Numbered from the stretch's first letter, positions 1 through 11,162 are shown. The stretch is 64,000 bases of DNA from Lobulomyces angularis (GCA_027604685.1 JADHYX010000010.1:1-64000), one strand, 5' to 3'. A program made the numbers and translations. The notes: generated from the letters alone by a model not told the origin.

Positions 1-1519
1 ACATCACAATGTCTTATTACTGGAATAGCTATTAAAAGTATTTTGATTGTTAAGAGAAATAATATGGAAAATATCATCAGTGGATGTATCCATACACCGC
101 TATAACACAAATATACACCATCTTGCGCGCCATTTTTTTCAATATTTCTAATAGCTGAATGCAATCCTATTATGTTGTCGGGATCACTTCCTATGAAATG
201 TTCTAATCTAGCCTTATCACTTGAACCCCTCCATATAACTCTCACTAGACTATCACTTGCATTTTCCAAAGTTTCTAACATTGACCAACCATTTTCGTCT
301 ATTGAATTAGAAGAGTTGGAAAATGGTACTTCGACCTCCATCTCCCTTCCGCCTCTAACTTCCAAGTGAATCTCTGTTGTAAGACATTGAAACCCTGAAT
401 TTGTAGAAGCTAATTCTGTTACTTTGATAACTTCAGAAAAGGCTATATTTATACTATAGCTGCTACCGTCTTCTTCTTCGTCTTCATCTAGTAATTCGTA
501 ATCATTACCATGACATTTCTTAGTAAATAGTAATAAATTTCCCACTTCATGTTTTTCACGAAATGTTTTGCATCTTGTACTGACTAAATTACTAATATTA
601 TTCTGAAATTGATCAAAACAATGTGAATATCCAGTATATGTATCTGTTAATGGATCATACAAATATTGAGTATCCTCTCCATATATTCCTTCACAAATAT
701 AACTGCTACCCCATTGTACAGTGCCTGCTTTTGGTCTAATCCATCCATCGCTGTGTACACGAGGTATTACTTTATTTTCATAATCAACATAAATCCTCGA
801 CGAATAATAAGTAACATTATTATTACCTAATGATTTTGTATAATTTATAGAATTATAATCACTGCCTTCATGAGTATAAACGTAACCTGGTGGATTCAAT
901 ACCACGTTACCCATTGTAGTGTTAATACTAAATCTATAGTAAGGATCTAGTTGTGATAGTTCTATTTCTCCTGGAAGTATTTTTGCTTCAACAAAATCTT
1001 GATTTCCTTCCTTTAAAAATGTTGTATGGTTAGGACGATTTAAAGCCAAAAAAATATCATCTGCGAGTTTTACATCTATCATTGTCTTTGTTGAATAAGG
1101 AACAGAAGAACTAAGCAAGGCTGTAATCGCTAAAGTAACTATCATTGTAAGAGAAAAGATTTTACTATTTCTGTTACAATTTGTTTTTCTCAGAATACGT
1201 ACCGCATCATCAGTGTTACTTTCTGATAAAATCGAAGTAGTAATGTAACCTCTTGATAAGAGAGACGCCCTCACAAATTTATGTATTGCCGGCAAAAGCA
1301 AAGTGATTAAGATAATCAGAATGGTGTTAACTGTCTGAATGCTTGTTCCTGTAAATAGTATACCTCCAGTTGTAGATTTTACACTGAAAGGATCATTACT
1401 CCATGCCTCATCACTAGAATTTAGTCTGGAAGTCATTTCCATAGTCAAACCAATAGAATTTGCATCATTTGTCACACTGTAAATCATGAGATCTTTTTTA
1501 TTAGCCAGAAGTACAAGCA
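1..1519 (-). CDS. Unrecognised multi-pass membrane protein with glycosylated outer domain, 3' end cut off
   Basis: One open frame runs from about 1519 down past base 1, so the C-terminus is missing. In protein order it shows a hydrophobic stretch at the start (LYLLVLVLLA), a second membrane segment around INTILIILITLLLPAI, a third around IFSLTMIVTLAITALL, then about 330 residues of soluble domain rich in Asn-X-Ser/Thr sites with spaced cysteines and an acidic patch, and a fourth membrane segment (MIFSILFLLTIKILLIAI) close to the window edge. The soluble part is probably extracellular or lumenal. The 5' end is uncertain: a TACTGA branch-like site and a TTATTAG acceptor lie just before the first hydrophobic stretch, so an upstream exon may exist, or translation may begin at the ATG at 1484-1486. 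I do not recognise the family. It is divergent from the UPF0642 gene. Confidence 0.6.
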
Positions 1520-1631
1520 CTAATAAATACAAAAATTTATTCAATTTTCAGTAACACACAAAAAAAAAAAAAAAAAAATTTGTCATATATTAGAATTTAA
1601 ATTAATATTGCATATATAATCATCACCTAAA

Positions 1632-2210
1632 ATGGGAAAAGGATTACGTTCAAAAACTAAAAGAAAAAATAGAGCTGTGTTAAGAAAAATGGTTTGTATT
1701 TAAACAAATCTAAACAAATTATTGTTTTTTTTCAAGTCTTTCACCTTTTTTTTATATAATAAACAATTTTTAATAAAATATACTATCATTTGTTTCAAGC
1801 AGTAATTAAAAATAAATTTTAACCATTTACTTAATTTAGACCTTTGGCCCTGTGGAGGATGCTAGATTATTAAGAGTTACAGAACATGAGTCAAAAATGA
1901 ATCCCTCCACAAAGGAGGATGTTACAATGGAATCTGTAAAAGAGACGGAAAACGAAGAAATGACTGACTCAATGGTTACAACTGAAAATGAAAAACTGAA
2001 TAAAATTGAAAAAGACCGGTATTTTCTATATTTTTATTTTTGTTTTTCGTAATAGCATATCCTCAATTTTTTAGATTATTTTTAAGTGCAAATCAGTTCA
2101 AAAAGAAAATCAAGGCAAAAGAAAGATCAAAAAGTGTTAAGGCACATAAAAAATTAACCAAACCACAAAAAAAAGTTACATATGGTAAAGGGAGAAAACG
2201 TACCATTTAA
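1632..2210 (+). CDS. UPF0642 / DUF2423 small basic nuclear protein
   Basis: Three exons (1632-1691, 1840-2018, 2075-2210) give a lysine-rich protein of 124 residues. The N-terminus MGKGLRSKTKRKNRAVLRK followed by FGPVEDARLLR matches the fungal UPF0642 (YBL028C-like, DUF2423) signature. The middle is acidic (several Glu and Met residues) and the C-terminus is again basic (KKVTYGKGRKRTI). Yeast members are nucleolar and linked to 60S ribosome biogenesis; that role here is inferred from family membership. The first intron is 148 bases, long for this genome; the second is 56. All exon joins keep the reading frame. Confidence 0.8.
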
Positions 2211-2449
2211 TTAATATTGTAAAATTTCAAAATCCATTATTCATCAATATTAAAATATCCTAATAATAAAGTTTTAATTCAATATTTATAGAGTTTTTTT
2301 TTTAATTATTCAATAAAGACGCATTCAAAATTATTTTTATCTGTTTTGTGCACTTTTGCATTTTTGTATGTATTTTTTTTTTTCCTTTTGATAAAACCCT
2401 TCAACTAAAATACAACTTCTTAAAGAAAACTGAAGTTTTTGTTAAGTAT

Positions 2450-5400
2450 ATGGAAAAAGAAGTTTTCCAGAGAGAACTTTTTAAAAATTTGCAGCAAAGT
2501 GGAATAGCTGATAAATTAAAAAGTCAATTAAGATCAAAATTAATTGCCGAGATTTCATTAAAAAATAATCAATTTCAATTAAAAAATAAAGACCAAAGTG
2601 GCATATCTAGACCACGCCAAGTAAAATTCATTTGCTATAACACATTTATTCGGTTTTTAATTTTTTATAACAATATTTATTAGTTGTTAACCAATGAGGA
2701 TATCATTCATATTTTGCACTTGAAAAGTAAGACTAATCTGTCACAGGTAAACCATTGATTGCAAATTTTGAATTTATTTTGACTCTAGATCCTTAACACT
2801 ATAGAAACCAATAATCGTAATAATCTAAGTGATTTTTACATAAATTAATTATAGTTTTTTCGTCGTCTATTTAAGTAAAAGAACCTCAGCCACTTTTAAT
2901 AAATTTATTTCATGCTATTTCGTTGTTAACTAATCAGCCCACTGCAAACAAAGAAATTCAGACTGAAGTTGAACCGGACGATATAATAGAATGGAAAATT
3001 AGGGAGACAGAAAATGTTTCAAAAATTACTGCTAAAGAAAAAGATAGATTGAATGCATTTGCTTTAGAAGAGAGAATGCTAAGATACCAGCAAGACGTAG
3101 ACAATAGGGCAAAAGCTGAGCTCGATAGCCAAGTTAGTTAATATTTTTTACTTTATTAATTTTGCACGTTAGTTTTCTAAGTTCAAGGAAATTGAATTAG
3201 CCAATTTACGAGTTGAAGAAAGAAATAAATACAAAATTGATCTACAGAAATTATCATATGAAAAAGAAAAGGTTATCCTGGATTGTAATGAGAAATTAAT
3301 AAAAAAGGAAGATGAACTGAAAAAAAAACTGGAAGCTAGAGAGAAGGTATTGTAGGTTGTATTATTCAATAACTTGTTATGATTTAGGAAATTGAGAAAC
3401 AAAATTTTGAATTGCGACAAAGCTTAGTAGAGGAATCTAAGCGATCTTTGTTATTGGAAATGGCTGGAAAAGCAGAAGCTGAATTTTGCGCAAAAGAATT
3501 AAAAATGGAAAAATCTAATTTAGAAAGAAAGTATGATGAAGCTGTAAAACAAATTCAAGATTTAAATAAACTTAAAGATAAATATGCTCAACAAATGCAT
3601 GAAGAAATCACCAAGTATCATTTTAATTTCAATTTTGAAAAGTTCTTCCTAAATTCTTTTATTTAATAGGTATAAAATTGAAATAAACTTGCAACATGCA
3701 AAACTGTTATCTAGTATTGAAATTGATAGAAATAAAATCGAAAGTAAGTTTTTACAATCTGCATCAACTTTTTAATTTACAAATATTGAAGATGAAAAGA
3801 TTCTAATTAGTGAAAGGCAGAAAATGGCAGAACAGTTGTTAAACCAGGTGAGATCTTCTATAGAAGAAGTCGAAGTTTTAAGAAATGAGAACAAAAGGAT
3901 CAAAAGCGACTATATTAGCCTTGAAAAAGATTATGAAGTCAGCAAGGATACCATCAGAGACTTGGAACTGAAAGTAAATATACAGTATTCATCTACAGGA
4001 CTAGAATTTGAGTTGCAAAGTTTAAAAAAACAGCTTTTTAATTCTCAAGACGGTATTCTTTATTAAAAACTTTTTTTAATTGTTATGCAATTATTTTAGA
4101 AAATCAAAAATTGATTAAAAGCTTTTTTAGCAACAGGCAGAGTGATAAAGATGTTACTGATTTAGAAAATCAACTTGCTCAAGCTAAAAACGAAATGCAA
4201 AAGATAAAAAAAAGTGAAACCAGATGGCAAAAAGAATGTCAGCAATTGGTTTATAAGTTTGATTTAGAGGTATATTAATAATATTTTATATTAAATTAGT
4301 TTTGTGTTAGATGAGTAGAAATGAAGATTTACAAAAAAGCTATGAGGAATCTCTTCTTAAATGTAAAGAATTGAAGCGGGATAATGCAGAACTGAAGATG
4401 TTACTTCAAAAATCCAGTATTAAAACACTTAACTGTAGTCAATGTTAATTTTTTTTTTTAGACGTACTGGCAAATAAATTTGAAAAAAATTACTATAGAA
4501 GTTCTGAAAAATTGTAAGTATAATTTCTAATTTATTATTTACCACTAGTTTGAAATCAAGTTGTTTGCCAGATCCTTTGGAGCTGCTTCACACTGAACTA
4601 TATGAAGATTCTTTACCAGTAAGATATCAAAAAACGGCGCAAAAGGTAAGCTATTGGTTCCATAATTTGTTTTAAAGATATTATCAGTACTCAATTCCGC
4701 AAAATGTTGGAAATCTAAACGAAAAAGATGTTCATCAGTACAATGCTCCAAATTATCGTCATTTATATACTCCAAACATGATGTCTCATATGGAAATTCA
4801 TAAAAATAGTATCTCTCCTACAGCTGTCAGAAAAATGGAATCAATGAATAAGAATTTAAAACAATTTGAACAGAGTAATTTTTCTCTTTCAGAAAATTTT
4901 TATGGAATGAGTGAATCCCATTTAAATGGTAATGTTACTGCTATATTTATTAATAATTAAAATAATAGTCAATAAACAAGAAGTTACAGATGAACCAGAA
5001 GTATACCAACCATACCCCCATAAAAGCCTTTACGTGGAGGAGCAAAGTCCTCAAAATTTGCAACCTCATCAATGGCCTCCATCTCAGCAATATACTCCAA
5101 ATTTATTTCAGCAGCAACAGGATGAAATTTTGAGGCAAAAGTCAGAAAGTTACACTAAATCATTTATTCCATCAGTTGGCGATGATAATGTCAGCTTAAA
5201 TGAAAATAATAAACATTTTTTTAATAATAACGACGAAAATCAACAAAGACCTAAGTCTATTACTCCAGAACCTGCGATAGAAGTCCCTCCTTTACCCACT
5301 CCATATAAGGAAAGAAAAGAATTTTTTAGCTACGAGAACGAGGGTTCAGGTCTACCTCCCGCTGTTATATTTTATAACGCTAATGTAAGATTTTAAAAAA

Positions 5401-6158
5401 TATAAAAATTAAATTTTTTTTATGACAGCAAGTTGACAATAATAATGGAGGAAATGATGCTCTTGCGGCGCAACAAGAAGCGGCTGAGGTTACAGTTGGT
5501 ACCGTAGGAATAAATCCAGAAAAGAAAATGAAAGAGGAAGAAATGGAAAAAAGAAAAGAATTAGAAAAAGAGGAAAATATGGTCTTGGAAAAGTTAAGAA
5601 AAGAGAAAGAGGAGGAGGAAGTTAAAGTATTATTACAAAAAAAACTAGAAAGCGAGAGACTAGAACAGGAAGAATTTGAAAAAGTCATGCGAGAAAAAGA
5701 GGAGTTGAGAAAAATGGAAAGAAAACAATTGGAAATTGAGAGAAACCTGAAAAAAAATTTATCCGAGGATATTAAGAGCCAGAACACGGAGGAAAGTCCC
5801 AAAAAGAATGATGCTACTAGTAAAATTGTAGAATCTGAGAAGAAAAAAGAAGAAAACATTTTTGAAAGCGCCGAAACTGATCCTGTATTGCAAAAATATA
5901 TTGAATTAGCTAAATTAAAGAAAGCTGGAAACAGCAATGTACCTCAAAACAATTTCAGTGGATTTACTGGTGTTTTGGAACAGGTACGGTTACATTTGTT
6001 AAATGAAATTTTTAATGAAGAATGTTGTATTACATTAGGCGACTGCCTCATCCTTTTCCAATTCTAATAATTTGAACGAGTTTGACTTGGGTGCAGGGAA
6101 CACTGAAGAAAACATTAGTATTCCTTCTGGTGATATTTCAGTTGATGATGAATGGTAG
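2450..6158 (+). CDS. OFD1: OFD1-like centriole / basal body protein
   Basis: A gene of at least 14 exons encoding mostly coiled coil. The N-terminus (MEKEVFQRELFKNLQQ, then ADKLKSQLRSKLIAEI) matches the conserved OFD1 start. A later exon has NKEIQTEVE, matching the METQT box of animal OFD1. Long helical Glu/Lys-rich segments follow, then a Pro/Gln-rich region, a second highly charged coiled coil, and the C-terminal pair DPVLQKYIELAK and DISVDDEW, which correspond to NPLEKYMKII and the final ELDDSW of the human protein. OFD1 sits at centriole distal ends and is needed for appendages and cilium formation. Introns are short (about 35-60 bases). The LisH core that follows the N-terminal helix in animals appears absent. 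Start chosen as the first ATG of the conserved N-terminus. Confidence 0.85.
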
Positions 6159-6373
6159 TTATAGGAAATTTTTTATTTTTCCATTTCGATTTTTATTTGC
6201 AAAATTTTTACTTTTTTTTTTTATTAAATTTGTGTAATTATTAGAATAAATTATTTCTATTAGTAAAAAATTTGTATGAAATTGTACAAAATGAAAAATG
6301 TAATAATTTTTAAAAAAATTAAAAAGGAATATTTTTTCAACAGTAAATTCTTCATTGAATAATGAATTGCAGT

Positions 6374-7168
6374 TTATGAAAATTGCTCATTTTCAGTATT
6401 ATCAGAATTTGTAGTAGATATTTTCAGCGTTTCATTGTCCAATTTGTAAATGTTATTCGACACGAATATAGTTTTATTGTTATAAACAACTTCAAAAAAA
6501 TTTTCATCTTCAAAAATATCAAAGCAGATGTCTTTACTCTGATTTTCCAATACAGCTTTTTTATTTCTCCTTCCTCTATTTAATTTTAAGTCTTTTATTA
6601 AGTCTTCAGCAACCTTGTTCATTTTAAAATCGCTAATGTAGTATGAAGTTTCATTATTTTCAAAAAAATCGTTTTTTTTGGTTTGAGAACTAGTTTTTAA
6701 TTGTAATTCTTTTAAATGCACTAAAAATAATGGTAATATTGATGAATTGAAGTGGGTGACAGATTTTGAGGTAAAACCTTCACTAAAAATAATAGAAAAT
6801 TGTGTACATTTGTACATTCCCATTAGTTTATTATGATATTTTTATTTTAACAGTTTTGATCACCAAAAAAAATTAAAAACTATTTACCTTGAAACCAAAA
6901 ATCCAAGGCTGCCTTTTCGCTCTCTTCTTGAAAGAACTCCTTCAAGTTCTCTTAAATAATTTGTACCAATTTTTTTTTTTTCTCTCTTACACTGCACTAC
7001 AACAGGAAAATTTAATTTTTTTTTTAAATTCCAAAATCCAGTTAGGTCAACACCGTTATCGCCAGCACCACCAATCCTTCTTAAATCAAAATTTAATTTT
7101 TTTAGTGTAGACATTGTTGCTAGCTCAAATTTGGTCCCTACCTCCACAGTTGACAGTTTTTTTAACAT
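6374..7168 (-). CDS. RRG7: RRG7-like mitochondrial protein with restriction-endonuclease fold (DUF2034)
   Basis: Two exons (7168-6888 and 6782-6374), joined AG|T across a 105-base intron, give about 230 residues. The N-terminal half has the pattern of the fungal Required-for-Respiratory-Growth 7 family: an early Glu (KFEL), GGAGDNGVDLTGFW, then VVVQCKREKK. This is a D-(x)n-QxK arrangement like Mrr/PD-(D/E)XK nucleases. The second exon continues with SEGFTSKSV and a Lys/Asn-rich tail. Yeast RRG7 is mitochondrial and needed for respiratory growth; no activity is proven for it as far as I know. The start is the first ATG; there is no long presequence, though MLKKLSTVEV is basic. The gene is divergent from TBCA with 126 bases between starts. 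Confidence 0.75.
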
Positions 7169-7242
7169 ATTTTATTCCAATTTTTAATATCTTAATATTT
7201 TTTTATATCTTACAATCTAAGTTAAATTAATGAAAAGGAACC

Positions 7243-7250
7243 AGGGTTTT
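7243..7250 (-). promoter_or_regulatory. Telobox-like core in the RRG7/TBCA divergent promoter
   Basis: The minus strand reads AAAACCCT here, between the two divergent start codons (7168 and 7295). It is a partial match to the AAAACCCTA motif seen beside the SAM synthetase and SLX1 starts. A single 8-base match in AT-rich DNA is weak evidence. Confidence 0.2.
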
Positions 7251-7294
7251 CCTTCAAAATATTTAAACAAAAAAAAAAGTTTTATATTTAAAAA

Positions 7295-7787
7295 ATGTTA
7301 AAAAACAAAATGCAACCAAATTCTACTAAACAGTTAAAAATCATGACTGGAGTTTTAAAAAGAACTCAGAAAGAATTTCTTTCCTATCATGTTGAAGAAA
7401 AAATTCAACAGGATAAAATTGATAAAATGATAAAAAATAGCGAGGATGAACATGAAATCAGACAACAGGTAAAAATGACACCGAAATACTGTTGAAATAT
7501 ATCTAATTTTTTAATATTTTTTTTTAAGAAAAGAGTTTTGGATGAAACTACACAGATGTTTCCTGATTGTAAAAAGCGATTTAATAAAGCTCATCAAGAA
7601 CTATCCAATTTAATTGCAGAATTATTGGTAAACAATAAGTGAAATAAAAAACCATTGTCAATTTTTTTTTTTTTATCCGTACTTACTAACTAGTTTTTCA
7701 ATGTAGCAAAATGATCCGAGTTTAGAAGAAAGTGAAGATGTAAAAGTAGCAAATCAAATTTTACAGGAATCAGAGAAATCACTATAA
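7295..7787 (+). CDS. TBCA: Tubulin-specific chaperone A (prefoldin-like cofactor A)
   Basis: Three exons (7295-7468, 7529-7627, 7707-7787) give about 117 residues. The order KQLKIMTGVLKRTQKE, then KIQQDKIDKM, then PDCKKRFNKAHQELSNLI is that of TBCA/Rbl2, a three-helix bundle that captures beta-tubulin during folding. Length fits the family (about 105-115). The intron before exon 3 carries an exact TACTAAC branch site. An in-frame ATG at 7310 (MQPNSTKQ) is an equally good start and would make the N-terminus more typical. A flagellated cell with large tubulin demand fits the ciliary genes nearby, but the gene is universal. Confidence 0.9.
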
Positions 7788-8090
7788 TATCGACATTGTA
7801 ATTAACTTGTGTATATAGTTCTTTTTTTTTTCGTTTGCTGTACTAAATCTAATTTTTGATAGTTATTCTATACTTATATTGTCATAAATATTAAGATGAC
7901 ATGTATTAGACAAGGCAATTCATTGATTTTGAGTGGTTATTTGTCAATAATTTTTTTCTTATTAAGTGACATCATTGTTTGTACCGCCACGAAATAATTT
8001 AGAATAATTAATAGAAAATTAGTAGTAATCTTGCAATATAAATGGCAAGTTTTCCTTAAGGTTCTCGAATTAAAATATTAAATACTTTAA
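7788..8090. other. Intergenic region between TBCA and the GPI-type protein gene
   Basis: About 300 bases of AT-rich sequence that hold the TBCA 3' end and the promoter of the next gene. No open frame, tRNA or repeat was recognised. Confidence 0.6.
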
Positions 8091-8591
8091 ATGCTTCATA
8101 CAAAATTAATGATATTACTAATGAGCGTAGCTCTTTCCTTTACCAGTGCAGACCTTACAATGGATTCACTTCCATTCAATTCCAATTTGTCAAAATGTGG
8201 GAAAGACTGTATAGGCAGTACTATTAAATCACTGCCTGGTGCAATGCTCAGTCCCTGTGATGGAGCTGTTGCTAGTTTTTTTTCCACCTGTTTACAACAA
8301 AATGAATGCACTAACGATTCAAGTAGTCTGAAAACTTTATCTAACCTCTGCAAAGAACAAGCTAGCACAAAAAATGCTTCAAACAACAATGGTTCAGGTT
8401 CACTTACCAATAAGGATTCAGTCAATTCAACGATACCAAATAATAACATTCCTGGGAGTGCTGATGCACCTAATACCACAGGGGCGAACAATTCTTCTAC
8501 ACCTGCAAATGCCTCCAGTCATTCTTCAAAAACTTATCCTGCAATCATTTGTACTACAGTTGTTGTACTAATTTTATCAACACTCATGTAA
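8091..8591 (+). CDS. Secreted cysteine-rich protein, probably GPI-anchored
   Basis: A single-exon gene of 166 residues. It begins with a signal peptide (MLHTKLMILLMSVALSFTSA). Next comes a domain of about 75 residues with six cysteines starting with a C-x3-C pair (KCGKDC), then a Ser/Thr/Asn/Pro-rich linker of about 60 residues with several N-glycosylation sites, and a hydrophobic tail (TVVVLILSTLM) ending at the stop, as in GPI-anchor signals. The layout resembles fungal CFEM-type wall proteins, but CFEM needs eight cysteines with a CxC and I count six without it, so this is not called CFEM. It is likely at the plasma membrane or cell wall. Unlike nearly all neighbours it has no intron. Confidence 0.75.
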   Translation: MLHTKLMILLMSVALSFTSADLTMDSLPFNSNLSKCGKDCIGSTIKSLPGAMLSPCDGAVASFFSTCLQQNECTNDSSSLKTLSNLCKEQASTKNASNNNGSGSLTNKDSVNSTIPNNNIPGSADAPNTTGANNSSTPANASSHSSKTYPAIICTTVVVLILSTLM

Positions 8592-8744
8592 AAATCACAA
8601 CTTATGTAGTTTAATAAAGTAAATACTGTAAATATATATGTCATTAATAATTTATTAAAGTTTATCACTGTTTTAACACTGCACCACAAAAAATACTAAT
8701 AAAAAGTATAAAATTATATTAAATAATTAATTTCTAATCTTCTC

Positions 8745-10234
8745 CTATAATTTTAATGCCTTTATAAAAAAAAAAAATTAACTTACTAAAGAACAATATT
8801 AATTTTTACCTTAGGTTGCTCCCAGGTGAATTGAGAACGTCCTATTATTTTAAAAAAAACAATAAATAATTTTATTGAAAATTTAGTAAAGTTCTCACCG
8901 AAGTGACCATATGAAGCAGTTTCAGAGAAGTTTGGTTTCCAAAGATCAAGCTCTTTGACAATGTATCCAGGACGAAGATCAAAATTATTTTTTACAATTT
9001 GAACTAATTCAGCGTTAGAATGTTTTGAAGTACCATATGAGTCAACATAGATAGATGTAGGTTCTGAAACACCAATAGCATATGAGACTTGGATCAAAAC
9101 TCTACGACAAAGTTTTGCATGCACAAGAGATTTCTAAAAAACAAAAGTTTTTAGCTTGTCTACTTAACACTTACTGCAACCCAACGAGCAGCATAAGCAG
9201 CTGAACGATCTACTTTAGACCAATCTTTACCAGAGAAAGCACCACCACCGTGTGCACCCCAACCACCATAGGTATCAACAATGATTTTACGACCAGTAAC
9301 ACCAGCGTCTCCTTGAGGTCCACCAATAATAAATCTACCAGAAGGTTGTAAATGATAAACAGTTTTATCATCAAGATATTGAGCAGGAATGACAGCTTTT
9401 ACAATGTGCTCTTTTAATGCAACACGAAGGTCTTCAGTTGAGATTTCCTCAGAATGTTGAACGGAGATAACAACAGTATCTACTCTTTGAGGGACTGGAA
9501 CTCCATCAATAACTTTGTATTCGACAGTGACTTGAGTTTTAGAGTCAGGACGCAACCAAGCGAGTTTTCCATTTTTACGATATTCAGTCATTTTCAAATT
9601 GAGTTTGTGGGAAAGCATTAAGGTTAAAGGCATTAATTCAGGAGTTTCGTCGGTAGCATAACCAAACATGATACCTTGATCACCAGCACCAGTATCTTCA
9701 ACTCTTTGAGAAGTTTGAACTAAACCTTGAGCGATATCAGGAGATTGTTGTTCTATAGCAACCAATACGTTACAAGTTTTATAGTCAAAACCTTATTGAA
9801 AGTAGAAAGTTAGCAATTCTAAGGGGAAAAAAAAAATTGACTAACCTTTATCAGAATCATCGTAACCAATATTTTTTAATGTTTCACGAATAATTTTTTG
9901 GTAATCCAAAGTGGCCTTTGTTGTGATTTCTCCAAGAACCATGATCATACCTGTTTTAGTAGCAGTTTCACAAGCAACTTTAGAAAATTTATCTTGAGAC
10001 AAACAGGCATCTAAGATAGCGTCAGAGACTATAATTATCAAACAAGAAAAAACAAAGAAAACATTAGATGAAATAAAAAAAAAAACATTACCTTGATCAC
10101 AGATTTTATCTGGATGTCCTTCACCGACAGATTCGGATGTGAATAAAAAAACTTCTCCTAAATTAAGAATACAAAGATGTTAATTGCAGTACTGGACAAA
10201 TAAATCGTTAGTTACCTTCGTTTGCAGCTGGCAT
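8745..10234 (-). CDS. SAMS: S-adenosylmethionine synthetase
   Basis: Makes S-adenosylmethionine from methionine and ATP in the cytosol. Seven exons; the first four are 10234-10216, 10157-10092, 10028-9846 and 9791-9174. Hallmarks in order: [13 protein letters not shown] (ATP and methionine binding), the signature [13 protein letters not shown], and the P-loop-like [19 protein letters not shown]. The C-terminus spliced to WEQPKALKL matches the usual end of the family. Total length, about 390 residues, is normal. The first exon is only 19 bases. A TATAAATA box lies about 40 bases upstream of the start and a tandem telobox lies just beyond it, which fits strong constitutive expression. Confidence 0.97.
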
Positions 10235-10272
10235 GATTCAATAATTTTTTTTTTTTTTTGTCTCACATAGCT

Positions 10273-10280
10273 TATTTATA
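10273..10280 (-). promoter_or_regulatory. TATA box of the SAM synthetase gene
   Basis: The minus strand reads TATAAATA, 39-46 bases before the SAM synthetase ATG at 10234. The spacing leaves room for a very short 5' leader. Confidence 0.5.
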
Positions 10281-10287
10281 ACCAAGC

Positions 10288-10304
10288 AAAACCCTAAAAC
10301 CCTA
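10288..10304 (+). promoter_or_regulatory. Tandem telobox-like motif
   Basis: The plus strand reads AAAACCCTAAAACCCTA, two overlapping copies of AAAACCCTA. It lies between the SAM synthetase TATA box and the GC-rich RNA candidate. Related motifs bound by TRF/Tbf1-type factors drive snoRNA, ribosomal and other highly expressed genes in yeasts and plants. The second copy can pair with TAGGG at 10311-10315 (loop TTTGTG). It could also be read as a telomerase RNA template for a TTTTAGGG repeat; I consider the promoter reading more likely. Confidence 0.4.
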
Positions 10305-10310
10305 TTTGTG

Positions 10311-10540
10311 TAGGGAGTAGCGAGTGTTGCAGCAACACCTGGAGGGAGGGATACGGAGCAGTTTGGAGAGAGCTGCAGTGAGTCACCTGTCTGAAGCTCT
10401 AGTGCATCGCGGTGCAGGTTTGGCAATAGCAAAAAATCATAAGCCTCGCTTCAGAGCCGCACTTCAAAATCGCGACAAAATGATGCTTCTGACGCAAGAT
10501 CTTTCCTCCTTTCCCAATTTTTGAGCAAATTATTTGAAAA
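10311..10540 (+). ncRNA. Candidate structured non-coding RNA, GC-rich island with Sm-like site
   Basis: About 200 bases with roughly half G+C inside DNA that is about 70% A+T, and with no ATG-started open frame, which is the usual mark of an RNA gene in AT-rich genomes. It contains a perfect hairpin (GTGTTGCAGCAACAC, 10324-10338), an 8-bp long-range pair (TCTGAAGC at 10390-10397 with GCTTCAGA at 10448-10455), a short GCAG/CTGC stem, and an Sm-like site AATTTTTGA (10516-10524) at the 3' end of the island. An AT-only inverted repeat follows. I could not match it to U1, U2, U4, U5, U6, SRP, RNase P or U3. Strand is inferred from the Sm-like site. Confidence 0.4.
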
Positions 10541-11162
10541 AAGAATAAAAAATAATTTTAAATATAGGAAAAAATTGAGCGAAATTTCTTTGTAGCGTGT
10601 CTCTCTTACTCCAACTTCACTGCATATTGCAACATCTTTTCATTTTACCTCTCCAATTCCTTAATATCTACTCTATCTTTATCTTCAGCAGTTCTTGGTT
10701 TTCGTGAGATACAATAACGGTCCCGTGTTTACATAATCCAACTATAATTTAGTGACTTTTCCTAATTGGGGTAAAATGCTATACAGTAAGTGCTAATAGA
10801 ATTGCACTTCATTTATTTATCGATTAGGATAACTATTTTAAGTGTAGATTTAATTGTGGAGAATGCAATCAAGTTTCTAAATCCTACATGAACTTGATCT
10901 TAAACAGGATCCAACGCTGCTCATTTGAGTTTCCTTAATACATTTTAAAATGCATTTTTTTTCTCAACATATAAATTGCAGATTGGAAAAACTTCTTTAA
11001 TTATTATTTTCAAATCATAAATGTTTATGTTTATCACTGTAAAGGAAATGATTCAAATTTAAATATTTTAAATTAAAGAAAAAAAAATTTAGAAACGTAT
11101 ATAGTAACTCGAAAAAACTTCTATCAATAATTTAATAAAAAATTTTTTTAAAATAATTTCTT
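10541..11162. other. Intergenic region downstream of IDH
   Basis: About 620 bases with no gene I can support. Short open stretches exist on both strands (for example 36 codons at 10828-10938 on the plus strand after a GTAAGT-like donor), but their phases do not join into a gene. The first part is less AT-rich than the rest. Confidence 0.5.

Noticed and set aside
4418..4461. A 24-base intron in OFD1
   Set aside because: An alternative donor 20 bases upstream (GTATTA) gives a normal 44-base intron and keeps the frame.
8091..8591. CFEM domain call
   Set aside because: Only six cysteines and no CxC pair; CFEM needs eight in a fixed order.
10324..10524. 66-codon open frame on the plus strand in the GC-rich island
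   Set aside because: It starts at TTG with a stop just upstream, has no ATG and no splice context. An RNA gene explains the composition better.
10828..10938. Open stretch with KCRFNCGEC that recalled a CXXC zinc-binding (DUF866) protein
   Set aside because: It is preceded by an in-frame stop, the apparent upstream exon does not join in phase, and the downstream DUF866 motifs are missing.
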